Counted from the stretch's first letter, positions 21,220 to 34,019 are shown. The stretch: 64,000 bases of DNA from Saturnia japonica (GCA_033032175.1 CM065318.1:11036001-11100000), one strand, 5' to 3'. Numbers and translations: made by a program. Notes: generated from the sequence alone by a model not told the origin.

Positions 21220-23686
21220 TCAATGACCGTATTCTTTCAGGAATTTTTCTAGCACGTCGTCGTACTTGCCGTCAGCATTGTGCTGTCCGTTGAGCGTATT
21301 CCACTTTGCTGGTAATTTTTCTCGAACAACAATTATGAACTTGGCTACCATTGGTTTCTGTTTATCAGTACACTCTGCACAAGCTGTTTGTATACCTTCA
21401 GGAATTTTTTCTGAAAAAGAAGAAGATGTATGCATTTAATTACCATATGTTTATGGTGTAAAATAATTATGTTATAAATTTGCTACTTAAAACATCCATG
21501 ATCTATAAGCATACTACATAATACTATGAAATTTATGTACCACCTACATGAGATAAGATAGCTCACGTGGGTTTGAAATGAAGAAGATTATGAAATTCTA
21601 CATTAACGGGGGCTCAAAAATATTGGAACTGCAGCTAGAAATGAAAAAGTCGTATTTAAAAATGTTGCATACTAGAATTGGAATAAAAAGTGTGTTATAT
21701 TTTCATAAAAGAGATTTTCTAAGACAGAAAAAAATTGTTACTAAACAAGCCTAAGTAAAATACTTAGGTTCTCGGTGAAAAATCAAGATATACATTTTCT
21801 AAGTCACCCTTTTAAAGGGATAAAATAGTAAATGACATTTTGTAAAGGATTGTACTGACATCTATCTCGCTACATACGACGCAACAATTGAAACATATAC
21901 AAGAACCCAACAACAACCGTTGGGCAGCTGCCCGCCAGACATAACACCCGTTTGATCTGAGGATCATTCCTTCTCATGGTTACCCACAGGATAATTTATG
22001 AAAATTAACTATAGTGATTATTTCAATCGAATGAGAAATATAACATTAGGAAGAAAACTGTGATTTATATTACGTGAAAATCTATTTGTATACTAATACT
22101 TATCTATACTATATATACTATTATAAAGAGGTAAAGCTCATTTGTGAGTTTGTCTGTAAATGGGTAATCTCTGAAACTATTGATCCGATTTTAAAAATTA
22201 TTTCACTAATAAATATTCAGGACCATTTTCAAACCTAATCGGAAAAAATGCCGTTACGAAAATAGATGAAATTAATGTAAAAAAATATTGTTCTGTGCTA
22301 AAAGTTCCACAAAAAAGTACGCGACAGTATGTGTGTAAAATGTTCAGAAATAAATAAAAATAATTTGTAATAATAGATATATTTTTTGGACCCTTTATCG
22401 GCATGCGCTGATCAGTCGATTTGAGAAAGGTGATCATAATGTACTACAATATTGTTTGAAGATCAGCGCAAAAAATATCATAACATAACATAACCTACCA
22501 TCACGCCTGTATACCCGAAGGGTTAGGCAGAGGTATAATAATTGTACACACACAGTTCGCCGGGTATGTTCTTAGGTTCCATCTAATAAGGGCGAGCCTA
22601 TCGGGCACAAAGTCAAACTCCTCTGAGTTCTCCTCTGCTACTGAGAATTTTTTAAATCAACCTAATGATATTTTGCTCGACCTGGGAATTGAACCCAGGA
22701 TCTCGAGTATAGCAGTCGCGCTTAGGATCACTAGCCTAATGAGGCAGTTGAGGAAAATAATATCCCTAAAAAGTTATACTGAAATGGATGAATGATGCCC
22801 GAACGCAGAACGACATTAAATTTATAATCAACCTTATATATCAGACCATGTAGATACCTGTTTGTCTAAATATTGAATAGAATATAAAGGGCTACTAAAG
22901 ATCTAGTGTCTAAGTAAAAACTTATTAGAATTGCTCTGTAGCCTCAGACAGCTTCTACAGCTTCACCGTGCCTTGGGGGTTAGCGCTTAAAGCACTCAGC
23001 CGTGAAAGAGTGGCAACATGCTCAACAGTGCCAATGTGGCCGAACTTCGGCTTGGGTTGTTGCTGTAGTTGCAATTGTAGCGAACTGATTAATTCTCTAT
23101 CCGTAGAAATTCGATCTAAACAAAGTAAGGTATCTTAAAGTTTCATTAATGTGTGTAAAGTCGCGGGAGGTAGCTAGTAATTAATAAAAATAACAATGTC
23201 GGAGAAAGAACTATCTTGATAGAATTTAAATAATACTTTAATCAATTAACTGAGACTATAAGGCCCCGTAACTCTACTGTTGACCCGAAAGGTCACGAGT
23301 TCGATCACCACAAATAACTGACTTTCGTGTGATGAACATAATTGTCGGTTATTGTAGTCATAATACTAATATTATACCAGCTGTTAATTACTATACTACA
23401 ACCTATGCATATTTAGGGATTAAATGACCGTGTGTGAATTAGTCCTCATATTTATTATTATTATTAATTAACATTAAATATTAATTTGAATATAGTTTAT
23501 ACCTTTGATGTCCTGTCCTTCAGGTGTGCATTTTCCTGTACCGATGAAACAATCAGTGTAAGATTTTAACAGACGATCATTTGAAATGACTTCGTCTATG
23601 TTAAAATTGTCATACTTCGAATCGTATGTGCCCTCGGGACGAGCCGCTACCACCGCGACCAGAGCAAGTGCAATTACGAATTTCAT
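21220..23686 (-). CDS. CSP: Chemosensory protein (CSP), two coding exons, copy 2
   Basis: Allelic copy of the 7378-9845 gene. Coding exons are 23686-23503 and 21410-21220 with the same splice sites; the 124-residue protein is identical to copy 1. Because the flanking transposon insertions are also shared, this should be counted as the second haplotype of one gene, not as a paralogue. Confidence 0.95.
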
Positions 23687-26600
23687 TTTGGAAAACTGTA
23701 AGAACCCTTTACTGTAATTGATTGTTGATATAATTGAGATTATTATTTCTTATTAAACTATGTATTAATTTTATACATCAAAGGTGGCAAACAAGTGTAT
23801 GACCTACCTAATAGTAAACCGCTATCTTAGATTAATTGTACGCTTGTAATACCACTGGTATCACCAGTGCGCTGCCAACCTTAAACCCCTGTACCTCAAG
23901 GAGCGTTGGGAACCCTGTTCACCGCAGGAACAAATACTAGATTATTTGGCTGCGATCTTCTGTAGAGTATATGTACTCCACCAGTCAGACTGCCCCAAGT
24001 AAAAATAAGTCTCTAAAGAAATTCCTTTGTACCCTATCTGCTTTAAAATGCAAGATATGTGTAAGAAAATGAAACAAAAACTAATTAATATTTATGTTAA
24101 ACTACTAATCTTAAATGGATAGTTAGTTTCATATGCAAAAACCATTTTTTTAAAATAAACCGGCTTATATAAAGGTACACTATAAATAATGTATTATAAC
24201 TTTCCTAAAAGTGTACAGTCCTCAAGTAAGAGAGAAAAAAATAAGTTGAGAGATTTTTGGAAAAATTGCGCAGCTTCTAAGTGTCCCACCCTGCTGGACA
24301 AGGGGTTCTTCTAAAGGCATGTATATAAAAACCACCCCAGCACACGAAGTATTGGCGATTTCAAGAACCGAGAAATTAATAGTTTTTCCTGGATACAATG
24401 GTACTTACTATAATAACATTTCTCAAGCATTTAAATTTTCTCATGATGTTTTCCTTAATTGTTAGCAGCTAATGAAAACAATTTGATATAGTAAAGGAGA
24501 CGGATGGATACTCTTTCATACAAACATGGGCCTGGGTAAAAAAGAGATGTAAAAAATATGAAAACGGTGTAAATTAATTGCTAATACTTTATCAAAGAGT
24601 AACTGAAAAAAAGCGGATTTTTTGCAATCTAAAAGCAGAGATTTAGGATATTTCGTAAAGGAAAGTCATATTATAAACTTCAATGAAATTATTTTTTAAG
24701 TAGAATTAATATTCTATTATTATTATTAGTTTATTATCTTTTAAAGTTATTAGTTTTCTTATTTTGTTGATTGTGAATTTTAATGATATTGTACGATTTT
24801 ATAAACAAAAATATATTCGATTTTATAAACCATATTTTAACTTATTATATTGTGGGCCCAGAAATACCCGTCTCCGTTACGCGAATTTTGAAAAGTTCGT
24901 TGATATATGCCTGGGTTTACCCATGCTGACATCGAACCGATATTCTATCACATTTGCAAAAAAGGGGATGAAAATTTGTTTGATAGATATATGAAAATTG
25001 GTATTTAGCAAATTAGTAAGAATGGGATATAAAAATATAATAGTTATATATGTATTATATATGTATGTAAATAGGTATCTATAATATTACACAAGTTAGA
25101 ACAAAATCCATCAAACAATGAAATTCCTAATAAATCTTCATATATTTTTAAATTTAGTCCCTAGTTTTTATCCACGAATTAGAATAGTAATAATATTTAC
25201 GTAATCAAACGATAGGTACTCACCATATAGCTTCACTGAATCGAATGAACAATTAAATCTGTATTGGACTTATATAGCCAGCAAAGTTACTCAGAGCCTT
25301 GGCGGGGGACGAGGATATTATAATATACATACACTAGCTTGACGTAGGACGGTAAAAAATTTGTTTCTTTTATTTTCGGTTCCGAATTTTTAATGAGATG
25401 TTTTTCTAAATAATTTTAATCTTCGCTTCATAATCGCAACTAAAATCATTTTTTTGTAAGTTGACACCAGGTTATAATTATTTTTCAGTGAAAAACAACC
25501 AAGTGTGATTATGAAAGGTCGTTTTATACCGGATTTGTAATTAATACAAACTAAAGGCATCAAATAGGCTATCAAACAAAGATAGACGTATAAATTTAAT
25601 ATACAAAATAAAAAATCCCAAAATGTATTTATAATATTAGGTAGATTCGTTTACTCATTTATCACCTTTTTGCATTGCTATTATTTAATTTTAAAATAAT
25701 AGCAAACAGACGCGCCGATAGGCATTGACTTATACCACTTTTTAAATCAATGCGGAAAGGCAATTTGGAATATCTGTAAATTGATATGTCTATAAAATCA
25801 GTCAATGTTATGGCCTATGGATATTTGAGGTGGGAAATACGGTAATTGAATTACCTACATCGTTATTTAATCAACAAGACGACGATACAGAACCAAAATG
25901 TACTATTTTTGGTAAGTTAATAGCTTTTAAAATTGTCTGCCCACCCTATCCAGAAACTCTGTGCACGCCGATGTTAACTAACTATTTTTGTGACTGTAGC
26001 TGTACAGTTGCGCGAGTCCGACGGATCCAACACAATTACTGTTACGGTTAGTAATTAATAAATTCGAACCACAAATATTTGAGTATTAAACACCTGTCAT
26101 AAAACTAACGTCCCTTTTGGCACGTGTTATAATTATAATGTTAACCACTGGACCAACGCCGCGCGCTTTAACAAATTATGTATTTGTTGAACTTTGCACA
26201 ACCGTCGCCACAAAATCAGTCAATGTGTGTTAACAGTATGTCAGTCAGTGCATATTACAGTATTAAGCAATATCAATTAGTTTCACAGATCAGTTACCAA
26301 GCCGGTTGTGAGGTAGAAAACAGTATGTCAGGCGGAGTAGCACAATGTATGTTAACAGGATGTCAGGCAATATTTAACAGTATGTCAGGCAGAGTAGCGT
26401 TAGTTTCACAGATTAGTTACAGGCTGCCTGCGGGGCAGCAATCATTCAAGGTTTGTTAACTATATGTAAACAATTTCAGATATCTGTTAGAGTTACAGAT
26501 CAGTTACCAGACCGCATGCGGGGCAGCAATTAGTGATTGTATGCTAACTATATGTTAACCATTTCAGGTATTAGTTAGAGTTATACAGATTAGTCACCAG

Positions 26601-27163
26601 GCCGCCTGCGGGGCAGCAACCAACCAATAAATGTTAACCATTTCAGTTAACAGTTAGTTTCAGAGATCAGTTTCCAGACCGCTTGCGGGGCATCGAGAAG
26701 TTAATTATACCAATCAGTGTATATTAACTGTTGTAGTTATCAGATAGTTTCAGGGATCAGTTTCCATGCCACCTCCGGGGTAGTAAGTAGAGATAACCAG
26801 TACAGTCTGTGTACGTTATTACACTTCAGTTAACAGAGTTTTAGAATATCAGTAATTTGACAACCTATGGGGCAGTTAAAGTTCAGACAAGTTCATTCAG
26901 ACTAGAAATAAGAACCAGTTTCATATAACAGTTAATCAACATAAGACGCAGGAACGCGAGGCATGAGGTGGCTGGGGCACTAGTCTGGAACCTCCTCGTG
27001 GTCTGCTCCGGGGGGCCGTCTGTCCTTATGACTGGCGGCTAAAACCAGACCGACGGCGTCTTTCCCCTGTACCCCTCTGCTTTATAAGAGGAGACAGGGG
27101 ATTTCGCAAGAGTCCGCCCACTTAGGTTCACCCACTACAAACTGACTCGTTTTGACGGCGGAA

Positions 27164-27518
27164 GAGGAAGAAACCTTAAAAAATTGAGAGGATAGACCTC
27201 TATAAAAAATCGCTGACGGTGGTGGTGAAAACCACCTTAAAAAATCACGGACGGACAGTGGGTGGATAAAACCATCCTTTAAAAAATCACGGCCGGATGG
27301 TGGAAGACAACCACCTTAAAAAATTACCCAGGAAGACAACCTCATTAAAAAATTACTAGAGGAGGTGGAAAAAACTACCATTATAAAAAATCAAGGACCG
27401 GCAGTGGAGAAAACCACTTTAAAAAGTTACGAGGGTTGAGGATGAGCATTTCGTTAAAAAATCAAAGCCGGAGTGTACATACGGAGGGGTATCGAATGAC
27501 GGCAAGGAGGAGACCTCT
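27164..27518 (+). repeat. Array of ~10 short hairpin units with TAAAAAAT spacers
   Basis: Each unit is a 3-6 bp stem closed over an A/G-rich loop, then (T)TATAAAAAAT or TTAAAAAATCAC. Stems seen: GAGG/CCTT (27164-27177), AGAGG/CCTCT (27187-27201), GGTGGT/ACCACC (27221-27236), GGGTGG/CCATCC (27260-27277), GGTGG/CCACC (27299-27315), AGG/CCT (27330-27342), GGTGG/CTACC (27364-27379), AGTGG/CCACT (27403-27418), GAGG/CCTC (27507-27517). One unit near 27445 has no clear stem. Different base pairs at the same stem positions keep pairing. Copy 1 array: ~13322-13680. Confidence 0.8.
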
Positions 27519-27589
27519 ATAAAACCCAATGCCGGATGGGCGGGGGACGGGCTGGGTTTATTCTCCTCCTTCCCGTGCCAGGCCGAACC

Positions 27590-27871
27590 AAGGGAAGATA
27601 GGTCGGGGGGCCCGTTTTCCCATTGCACTGGTTTGACGCACGGGGAGACAGCTCCGTTGCACCGGACTGTCTCCGTCAGCAGGCGGCCCTTCCGGGTCTT
27701 GCCGCCAGGGCGACGCGGTGGTATGCTATCTGCAGGCCCCGCGTCGCCCCATTACGGCGTCGGACGGTGCACCGTGGAATTTTAGTGAGTAAGAGTCTCC
27801 AAATAACCACTTGTCCCCCCGGGCGGGTGTGTACCCATGACGGGTTTCTCTATGTTAAAAAAATAAAAAAA
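27590..27871 (+). other. LINE-like 3' tail of the non-autonomous element
   Basis: Shares long segments with the R1-clade LINE 3' UTR (reverse strand of 42443-42720), including 'gtgcaccgtgga' versus 'gtacaccgtgga' and 'tttagtgagta'. Ends 'ctatgttaaaaaaataaaaa'. The small open frame here is a by-product of GC-rich sequence. Confidence 0.8.
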
Positions 27872-27884
27872 GCATGAGGTGGCT

Positions 27885-29114
27885 AAAGGGGAGGTTGGAG
27901 GTCACCGGGGGAAATCACAAATAAAACAATTTCAGTAGACCAGGCGATTGAACTCAATGCAGACATTCGCTCGATACTTGAGAGTATTTGGCGACAATAG
28001 TCTATATTTATGGCTATTAAATATTATACTGTAATGATCGCTTTTTACTAGGTGGTTGTAGAGTGATATGATCTCGAAGACCATCGATAAATCCTCATGT
28101 CTCTGCGTTTACCACTGTTCTTTGGGCTTTACATATCATCAGGTGAATTGCACTCATTTAATTGATAATCATAACATCCAAATATTCCTCACCTCTTCCT
28201 AGCTCTTAATTGCAAATAACGAATTGGAATTATGATAAAAGGCTTTCAGGTTTTCTCATGATGTTTTCCTTTTTTTACGGTGGCTTTGCAAATTGTCGGC
28301 TCAGTATAAACCAAAAATACTGGCAACTACTGAGAGATCAGCAATCTATCGCTGGTCTTCGCTGTCATGCCAGCATGCTAGCTTCTCGGCAGCTGGATAT
28401 AGACTGGGTGAGCCCGAAACGCTACAAATCAAAAGAGTCACTATAACGATGGAAAATCATAAGAGAACTTTTTTGTAGAGCGTAAAATGTTCTATAAAAT
28501 TATGTAGTTCTATCTTTAATATTTTGGATATATTCATGGACAACTGATACAATATCAGAGTATAAAAACGTTTTATTTATTTGGAAGAGTTTAAGCACTT
28601 GGAACTTAAAAATCGAAAACACCCTGATGTTAATTTTAAGAATATTGACTATAGAGTGAAATGTAAAGTAGTTAACCATTGGAAATAACCACTGCATTTT
28701 TTTGGTAGTCGGTCAGCAAAAAAAGCTCTCTTTCAACTTCCAGTACATAGAATAGCCAATTTGGAGGAGTAAATGATTGGAAATCCACCCAACTCCTGAC
28801 AGACAGACATAAGGAAATTTGCTTTATATGTATGTATGTATTTATTCAAACGCTATTTTAATATTTCTTGCTAATAAAAGATGCATTAATATTTATGAGA
28901 AATATTTTGTTTGTTCTAAAGTTAGCAATTTTATTATTTATTCCAGCATGGTTACGGCATACAAAGTCCTTGGACCTTGAATACTAGACTTCTGAAAAAC
29001 ATTTTACTATCATTCAACATTTACACTATAAGGAAAACTATTGCATTAACGTGAATTTTATATCATTTATTTTTTTGTTATTCTTTCAAAAAAAGAAATA
29101 AAACACTTTTTATT
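27885..29114. other. Unassigned AT-rich sequence
   Basis: No gene supported. A small TATG tract lies near 28826-28842. Overlapping frames at 28210-28478 encode nothing recognisable. Confidence 0.4.
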
Positions 29115-29218
29115 TAATTTAGGCCCTAAGAAGGCACTTATGACTGTCAAAACACTACCACCGGTTCGGAAAACATCCCAGTCATCGAGAAGAACTAACA
29201 AGCCACTCGTTCGGGTTT
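29115..29218 (-). mobile_element. LINE 3'-end fragment, inverted arm
   Basis: The plus strand 'taatttaggccctaagaagg' to 'agaagaactaacaagcc' is the inverse of 30171-30278. On the minus strand it reads as a common lepidopteran LINE tail (ccggttcttctcg … gggcctaaatt). Confidence 0.6.
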
Positions 29219-29279
29219 ACCAACATCTTATTTTCTTTTTTAAATTAATTTTTACCGGACAGCGAAGAAGGAGGGTTAT

Positions 29280-29335
29280 GTTTTTTGAGCGTATGTATCA
29301 TATGTATGTAAGTATGTATGTATGTCTATTTCTTT
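29280..29335. repeat. TATG microsatellite
   Basis: Runs of 'gtatgtatgtatg' with interruptions, within 29290-29328. Confidence 0.6.
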
Positions 29336-29433
29336 GACAAACTCTGTAGTCTAAACGACTTGATTTATTTTATCATACGAGGTGTCGTTAAATTCTTCTT
29401 AATTGTGAGAGTGACATAGGCTATATAATATTT

Positions 29434-29700
29434 ATGTATACGTTTATCGGGAATGTGCTTAGGAAGTTTATTATAGAACCTAACACAATTACCAAAAAAA
29501 CTTTTATTTGTCTTTTAAAGTCTAAAAGATGGAATGACTATTTTATATATATTTCCAGTATTTCAATTGTGCCCGTTAGTTACAAGTTCAAAATTATCTT
29601 AATTTTTCCGAACATACATTATATTTTTCAAGATATCAATATATCTTGCCCAATGGAAGGCAAAGTTAAGTTCTCTTCTATCTTTGTTCACTCTTTTTAA
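29434..29700 (+). other. Unassigned 88-codon open frame
   Basis: Starts with ATG and has a K/I-rich product (KTFICLLKSKRWNDYFIYIS) that I cannot place. AT-rich composition and lack of neighbours make a real gene unlikely; a decayed transposon frame is possible. Confidence 0.15.
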
Positions 29701-30170
29701 AGTACATTAAAAATCAACATTTCACTGAATTTCGTCATTAGTTTTATTCCAAGATTGACATAGAGAGATATAATAAAAGTGTGACCAAATTAACCTAAAA
29801 TTTACACAGAATATTTTCCTTAATCATACCAATGTTTTCAAACAATCTTAATATTACTTTTAACACGATGTACACGGGGCTTACCCAAATCTGATACATT
29901 TTGTTTTTGTTTATTTATATAGAAGATACATCGACTGATCCCGGAATGCGACAAACCAAAAGAAAACTAGTAATGGACTTATCACTATGGATGTGCTGGT
30001 TGGACAAGTTCAAGGCCATATCAAACGGGGTTTACTGTCAAAAGGTTATTATAGGGTGGATCATTATGTGAATGATAGTGATTTTTGGGAGTGACTCCAT
30101 CTCTCTACATCCACTAAATTAATAGTATTGTACCTGTTGTATTAACACTTGTATAGTTGAAAAAAAGATA

Positions 30171-30300
30171 AACCGGATCGAGTTTCTTGCTGGTTCTTCT
30201 CGATGTCTGGGATATTTTCCGAACCGGCAGTAATGTTTTGTCGTTCATAAGTGCTTTCTTAGGGCCTAAATTGAATAAAGATTATTTTTATTTTTGATTT
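30171..30300 (+). mobile_element. LINE 3'-end fragment with A-rich tail
   Basis: Reads 'cttgctggttcttctcgatg … gggcctaaattgaataaag' and ends in an AATAAAGATTATTTTTATTTT tail. It is the inverted partner of 29115-29218, with ~950 bp between them. Confidence 0.6.
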
Positions 30301-30579
30301 GATTTTGTTGCAATCTCTACCACTCCCGCTCTATTACTGTATATATACTGATTAATTGATCTTGGAATAAAGAAAATCAGTATGAGTATGGTATTTTAAT
30401 TATATTAGATGATGAATCCATCAAATTAACTTTCACAATAAAACTTCAAAAATAATCGAAATCACACTTTACTGTACCGCCTTGAGGGATGATTTTTCAA
30501 AAACGCGTAAAAGTTCTTCTTTCTCAGCAAATACATTCATTATTAATTTTTATATCACTGATGTAAGAAATGATGGGTT

Positions 30580-31160
30580 CTTCATACAAATGCTTAAAGT
30601 TTTATTTTCTTGCCAAACGTAGCCTACCAATATAGCTCTATACTAAAAAATTTGAAAATTGGTTTGATGGTTTCTGTATACAAATATTTATTCCTTATTT
30701 GATCCCTTAAAATTTTATTTTCGTGAAAAAAAGGTAGCCTATGTCCTTATCCAAGATCCAATATATCTCTATACCAAAATTCATTAAAATCGATTGGATG
30801 GGTTCTTCATACAAATTTTCATCCCCTTTGCATCCCTTAAAGTTTTATTTTCCCGATAAAAGTAGCGTACGTCCTTCTCCAAGGTTTAATATATATCTAT
30901 AATAAATTCATAAAAATTTGTTTGCTATCCGCTATATCATCCCTTAAAGTTTTATTTTCACAACAAAAGTTAGCTATGCCCTTCTCCAAGGTACAATATA
31001 TCTCTGTACACAATTCATCGAAATTGCTTTCATGGGTTCTTCATACAAACTTTCAATCCCTATTTCATCCCTTCAAGTTTCGTCTTCGCGACAATTGGGC
31101 GTGAAAACGTAACAAACAAACAGACAGACAGGTTACTTTCGGAATTATAAAATGAGTATG
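30580..31160 (+). repeat. ~120-bp tandem repeat family, five units
   Basis: Units share 'cccttaaagttttattttc', a 'gtccttctccaaggt-caatata' segment, 'tctctataccaaattcat' and 'gggttcttcatacaaa'. The 'ccttaaa' mark recurs near 30592, 30704, 30835, 30942 and 31070 (steps 107-131). It ends with 'gcgtgaaaacgtaacaaac', 'agacagacaggttactttcg' and a TATAAAATGAGTATGG tail, typical of an insect interspersed repeat. Confidence 0.75.
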
Positions 31161-33084
31161 GATTGAGGAAATATATTTTAAAGGCTTTTAGCAATATCCG
31201 TGGCAATAGGAACAGAGCTTTCTGTACTTTTATTACTTTATCGGTCAACATCACTCCAAATCAGATTAATTTTAAATTGGATTTATTATTATTATTAAAA
31301 TATGTGGTATGGAAAAGTTATATACTGCTTATTAGATGTTATTGAAGTTTAACTCAATTGAAAATAGTAACGGGTCTGGGTTTCTCGTAAATGAAACCAA
31401 AATGGAATAAGATACATGTCATGAATTTGAGTATTTTTATGGCAATATATATAAATTGTATATTGTTTTGTAGATGAAAGACTATATTACATACTACAGT
31501 TTCGTGCTATAGGAGGATGCTTACGATATTGGATCATACTACATTAAATTACATAATGCCGTGTAATTTTGCCTATTTGGCGCGTGGTGGCATATTACTG
31601 TAGATCTTGTTCCGCATAGCCTAAATACCTATTAAGTACCGATAATGCTTTCAATCGCTAATATGATGGCTTTGTGTCATCGGCATATCCAAGCTGCACG
31701 TGCATAACAACATCAGTTGGCTTAAAGTGCCTAATTATATAATTTAAAAGTTAACAAAGAATTCGATTTTATTTTGAAGATCGAATTCTATAAAATATTA
31801 TCTGATTTCTTGATCTTGAGATAATTCATTTATTTATTCGATTTTACATTTAAGGTGCATTAAACATGAATTTTTTTTTGTAAATAAATAGAATTTCTTA
31901 TGTGAATTTGTTAAAAATTTTAATAAAATTAAGAAAGCTGACAATATTTTTCACTAATTTATTGTTTTGATTTTCCTTGTTCGAAAGCGAACATAAAAAT
32001 ATGTGTGCAGTTTAGTTCACACGCGGTAAAACGAAACCTTCAGATATCTTCTTTAAATAAATCTCTTTTTAGAAATCCTAAAATAGCTGGACTCTTAATA
32101 TTGATCACTCGAACTGTACATACAATAATGCGTATAAGTCTAGCTGTCATACTGCTAGGCCAATTTGACGTGAAAATCCGCACTTGCATTGTCCAAGAAT
32201 AATATATTGTATCTCATTGTCACGCATTCTAAACCCTATAGACGTGTATCTGTTTGTCTCTTTTTAGTGTCGCTTTTTCGTTTCATCGCGTTTCAAATCT
32301 CAACGATACTAAAGAAGATTTCACTTCAAAATGAAACGATACTTCTCTTGTATTCCCATTGTATTATGTTGTATGTATTATGTTCTCTTCCACACTTTCA
32401 TATGTTTTTTTTTCCAAACAAGTGTCAATTTTCCAAAGATTCTAAGGCGTCTATTATATGCAGAATAATAGAGAGCTTAAATGTTATTTGAACGTTAGAA
32501 ATAAAACCTAATTTCATATTTGTAGCTTTATTAGTATCAGTTTTGTGTATATAACTATACCAAAGTACTTCATTCTCGTATTTTACATTATATAATTATT
32601 ACCTATAATATATTACCTATTCAACTTTATATAAACAGCGCTGCTTAGACGGTTATATTATACAGAGATTAATTAACACGGCATGCCATTCAGTTCCATT
32701 TGCTGTATGGCAGGCCACGACGATTGTGTTCAACTGGACTGTCACCGCCATACATACCATATAACAACCGCTAACTGGCACGCTTAGGCGTGTCAAGTTC
32801 CGAAAATAAGTAATAATAAGTGTAAGCATCTATACCCGACTCGATCGTGAACATTATGTAACCTTTCACTGGGACTCATTTGGTTTATCACGTTTCGGGA
32901 TCAACCAGTGTATATGTATACAAATGTCGAGAGGTTTGCAGGCCGACGTGACAACTACAACTGGTGCTGGATTACTTATCTCTCGATGGTCATCATTGTT
33001 TTTGATTTTTAATGTGCTTACCATCAGATAGTGTCATTAATTTGCCGTCCTACTAATAAAAAAAGTGTAGAAGAATATTGTTAC
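31161..33084. other. Unassigned AT-rich sequence
   Basis: No supported gene. The open frames at 32005-32491 have no recognisable similarity. Nothing structural seen apart from short A/T tracts. Confidence 0.35.
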
Positions 33085-33170
33085 CCGCTCCGTAAGACAT
33101 CGACAATTGCTTAGCGTTCCCTCCTGTAGCAATAACATATCGGAGAATAGTCCCATTTAAAAATATAGAC
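33085..33170 (+). mobile_element. Jockey/CR1-like LINE fragment
   Basis: 'cgacaattgcttagcgttcc … ctcctgtagcaataacatatcggagaatagtcc' matches the inverse of 53805-53870 in the LINE at 53550-54360, so the two belong to one family. Confidence 0.6.
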
Positions 33171-33559
33171 ATAGACCCGAGCCGAGTATTGAATTATTTT
33201 AATTCTGTGTTATCTCTCAAACTATGCGTCCAAATAACATGCTGTTGAAGATAAACTTGTCTTTGTGATAAAGTAACTTTTGTTCGTAAGGTTAATAAAA
33301 ATTGCTCATAAATTAATTTTTAATCCTCAACAAAAAAAAATTTTGCAAAATACCTTATTGTAGCTCATGTATAAGAGATGGCTAATTGATGGCTAATTAA
33401 TATTTTTGTAGAACATTGTATTGACGTATCATTAACCATTAAGCCAGCGCATGCGGCTAATGCAGATCGCGAGGGCTTCGACTTCCGATATACGTAACAA
33501 AAATCAATATTTAGGGCTAGCTGAGAACTGTAGCCTAATGTTTTTATAACCTATAGGTA

Positions 33560-33700
33560 CTAATCCTACTGAGTCTGGCTATTATATAAAAAAAATTTTT
33601 TCGAATCCGACTGGTAGTTCCAGAGATTAGCGTGTATAAACAAACAAACAAATAAAAAACTTTTCCGCTTTATTCGATTATTAGTATAGATTTTACATGT
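33560..33700 (+). repeat. Short interspersed repeat tail
   Basis: 'cgaatccgactggtagttcc … gagattagcgtgtataaac' followed by repeated AAAC and 'ttagtatagatt' is the usual 3' part of an insect short repeat. Confidence 0.4.
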
Positions 33701-34019
33701 TTTTTTTTTAATATGGTGAGTTTCGAGACATTCCAATTTTATTAAAGATAAAATAATTTAGATTAATTTGGTATCCTTTCACTTTATTTCAGTAAATATT
33801 CTCAATACATTACATATTAAATGTTTTATAAAAATCGGTCAAACCATTTATGGGTTATTTCCGGTTATACAGACAAACTGACAGTTCTTTTTTTAAATTT
33901 CATACTCGCGATCAGATTTTATAATAGATAACTATGGAACACAAAATTTTGAAAACAATAGGAAGCAATAAATAAACGTAATATCATCGTATTATCAATA
34001 ACAATATTCGTAAAGGGCA

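Larger units (their letters stand above)
13890..27589. repeat. Large duplicated block, copy 2
   Basis: Second copy of the 1-13748 block. The coordinate offset is 13889 at the left end and about 13841-13843 through the CSP gene. The homology to copy 1 ends only because copy 1 runs into the gap; the sequence here continues to the end of the retroelement and into flanking DNA, so copy 2 is the more complete allele. Confidence 0.95.
26974..27871 (+). mobile_element. Non-autonomous R1-type retroelement with hairpin array (898 bp)
   Basis: Flanked by a 13-bp target duplication GCATGAGGTGGCT (26961-26973 and 27872-27884) and ending in an A-rich tail. Its first ~45 bases match the 5' end of the LINE at 48347 (shared AACCTCCTCGTGGT and CCGGG parts). 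Its last ~280 bases match the LINE 3' UTR at 42443-42720 (for example 'ccccccgggcgggtgtgtac' and 'ccatgacgggtt'). The middle is a tandem hairpin array and has no RT or endonuclease. I infer a LINE-derived parasite that uses the enzymes of an R1-clade LINE. Confidence 0.88.

Noticed and set aside
7378..23686. CSP gene duplication (two paralogous CSP genes)
   Set aside because: The whole 13.7 kb block, including transposon insertions with identical target duplications, is repeated, and the proteins are identical. Haplotype duplication in the assembly explains this better than gene family expansion.
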